Assembly: GCA_023663285.1 (NCBI GenBank)
Contig: JAMPHT010000010.1
Location: 1-64,000, forward strand
DNA from: Bacillota bacterium
Lineage (GTDB): Bacteria > Bacillota > Clostridia > Lachnospirales > Lachnospiraceae
Direction of reading: 5' to 3'
DNA: 64,000 nt
A program made the position numbers and the translations under genes. Below, piece after piece: positions 63,361 through 64,000 of the stretch. Under the pieces are notes generated by a model that was not told the DNA's origin, searched no databases, and saw only the letters and a program-made list of their open reading frames with translations. Position 1 is the first letter of the stretch. Each line of letters starts with the position of its first letter.

Positions 63361-64000
63361 ATGAAGCTTGTTTTCATGGGTACGCCCGACTTTGCGGCGG
63401 GCGCATTGCGGGCGCTGATAGCGGCGGGACATGAGATCGCCGCGGTGGTGACTCAGCCGGACAAGGCGAAGGGCAGGAGCAGGGAGCCGGTCCCTTCCCC
63501 TGTAAAGGTCTGTGCGCTGGAGCATGATATTCCGGTTCTGCAGCCTGAGCGGGTGAAAGCGCCAGAGGCGGTGGAGGCGCTTAAAGCGCATCCGGCGGAC
63601 ATTTATATCGTTGCCGCCTACGGACAGATCCTGTCTCAGGAGATCCTGGATATTCCCAAACATGGCTGTCTGAATATACACGCTTCCCTGCTGCCCAAAT
63701 ACCGGGGGGCCTCCCCTATTCAGCACGTTATCATTGACGGGGAAGAGCGGACGGGCGTCACTGTCATGCAGATGGACGCCGGACTGGACACAGGGGATAT
63801 GCTTTATAAAAAGGAAACGGCCATTGGGCCGGAGGATACCTATGAGACCCTGCATGACAGGCTCATGGAGCTTGGGGGAGAGGCCATCACGGAGGCGCTT
63901 TCACTGCTGGAGCAGGGGAAGCTTACACCGGAAAAACAGGATGACAGTCAAAGCTGTTACGCGCCGCTGATCGGGAAGAGCATGGGAGAGATCGATTTCT
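63361..64000 (+). CDS. fmt: Methionyl-tRNA formyltransferase, cut by window end
   Basis: The first 213 codons are present; the gene continues beyond 64000. It formylates Met-tRNA for initiation. Seen are MKLVFMGTPDFAAGAL, the formyl-THF binding loop with the catalytic Asn and His in LNIHASLLPKYRGASPI, and QMDAGLDTGDML. Complete enzymes have about 310 residues, so roughly the last third is missing here. It is the last member of the murE-priA-def-fmt stretch seen in this window. Confidence 0.95.
   Translation, partial: MKLVFMGTPDFAAGALRALIAAGHEIAAVVTQPDKAKGRSREPVPSPVKVCALEHDIPVLQPERVKAPEAVEALKAHPADIYIVAAYGQILSQEILDIPKHGCLNIHASLLPKYRGASPIQHVIIDGEERTGVTVMQMDAGLDTGDMLYKKETAIGPEDTYETLHDRLMELGGEAITEALSLLEQGKLTPEKQDDSQSCYAPLIGKSMGEIDF

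Overview
The window looks like the chromosome of an anaerobic Firmicute of the Lachnospiraceae/Clostridia type. The evidence is a SCIFF peptide with its radical-SAM maturase, a fused SecDF, a murE ligase with the DNPR motif of meso-DAP enzymes, GTG/TTG starts with strong AGGAGG sites, many ABC exporters, and consensus TTGACA/TATAAT-type promoters with 17-bp spacers. The backbone is moderately GC-rich. Several inserts are clearly AT-rich and read as acquired DNA.

Layout. 1-5.4 kb: an unrecognised ORF behind a perfect promoter, an XRE-TPR regulator with an ABC exporter, and a chemoreceptor. 5.5-5.85 kb: a type I toxin-antitoxin locus, with a 28-residue holin-like toxin on the minus strand and a short antisense RNA. 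5.9-11.2 kb: an FtsX-type permease, ATPase, response regulator and histidine kinase module. 11.3-12.05 kb: a type III toxin-antitoxin locus, with two 51-nt pseudoknot repeats, a terminator and a ToxN-superfamily toxin. 12.1-13.73 kb: an IS4-type insertion sequence with a 9-bp target duplication, next to the promoter of a GGDEF(degenerate)-EAL gene. 16.3-21.3 kb: hisS, a GNAT protein, aspS and a LytTR/GHKL two-component pair. 21.6-25.4 kb: a paired ABC exporter. 25.6-27.3 kb: an EcoRV-like restriction-modification pair. 27.3-33.9 kb: a phosphopantetheinyl transferase, an asymmetric heterodimeric ABC exporter, a 66-bp tandem repeat, a Nim-like flavoprotein and two coiled-coil proteins of unknown role. 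33.9-39.7 kb: an AI-2E-family permease, an amidase and pstSCAB. 39.7-50.9 kb: a defence island with decayed gene fragments, a Septu-type PtuA/PtuB pair, a 1061-residue protein ending in an RNA-polymerase alpha-CTD-like domain, a 1.7-kb-codon DUF1998 helicase (together Druantia III-like) and an IS66 remnant. 50.9-64 kb: conserved backbone genes degV, a CNNM/CBS protein, SCIFF and its maturase, secDF, an SGNH hydrolase, murE, priA, def and fmt (cut by the window end).

How it fits together. At least five anti-phage or addiction modules (type I TA, type III TA, type II RM, Septu, helicase/alpha-CTD pair) sit between housekeeping operons within about 45 kb. The most novel-looking points are the alpha-CTD-like domain on the large partner of the DUF1998 helicase, the covariation-supported pseudoknot antitoxin, the mirrored 5' ends of the type I locus, and a fixed-spacing 5' leader shared by five genes including hisS, murE, def and fmt. 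All family assignments come from reading the sequences; no database search was run.
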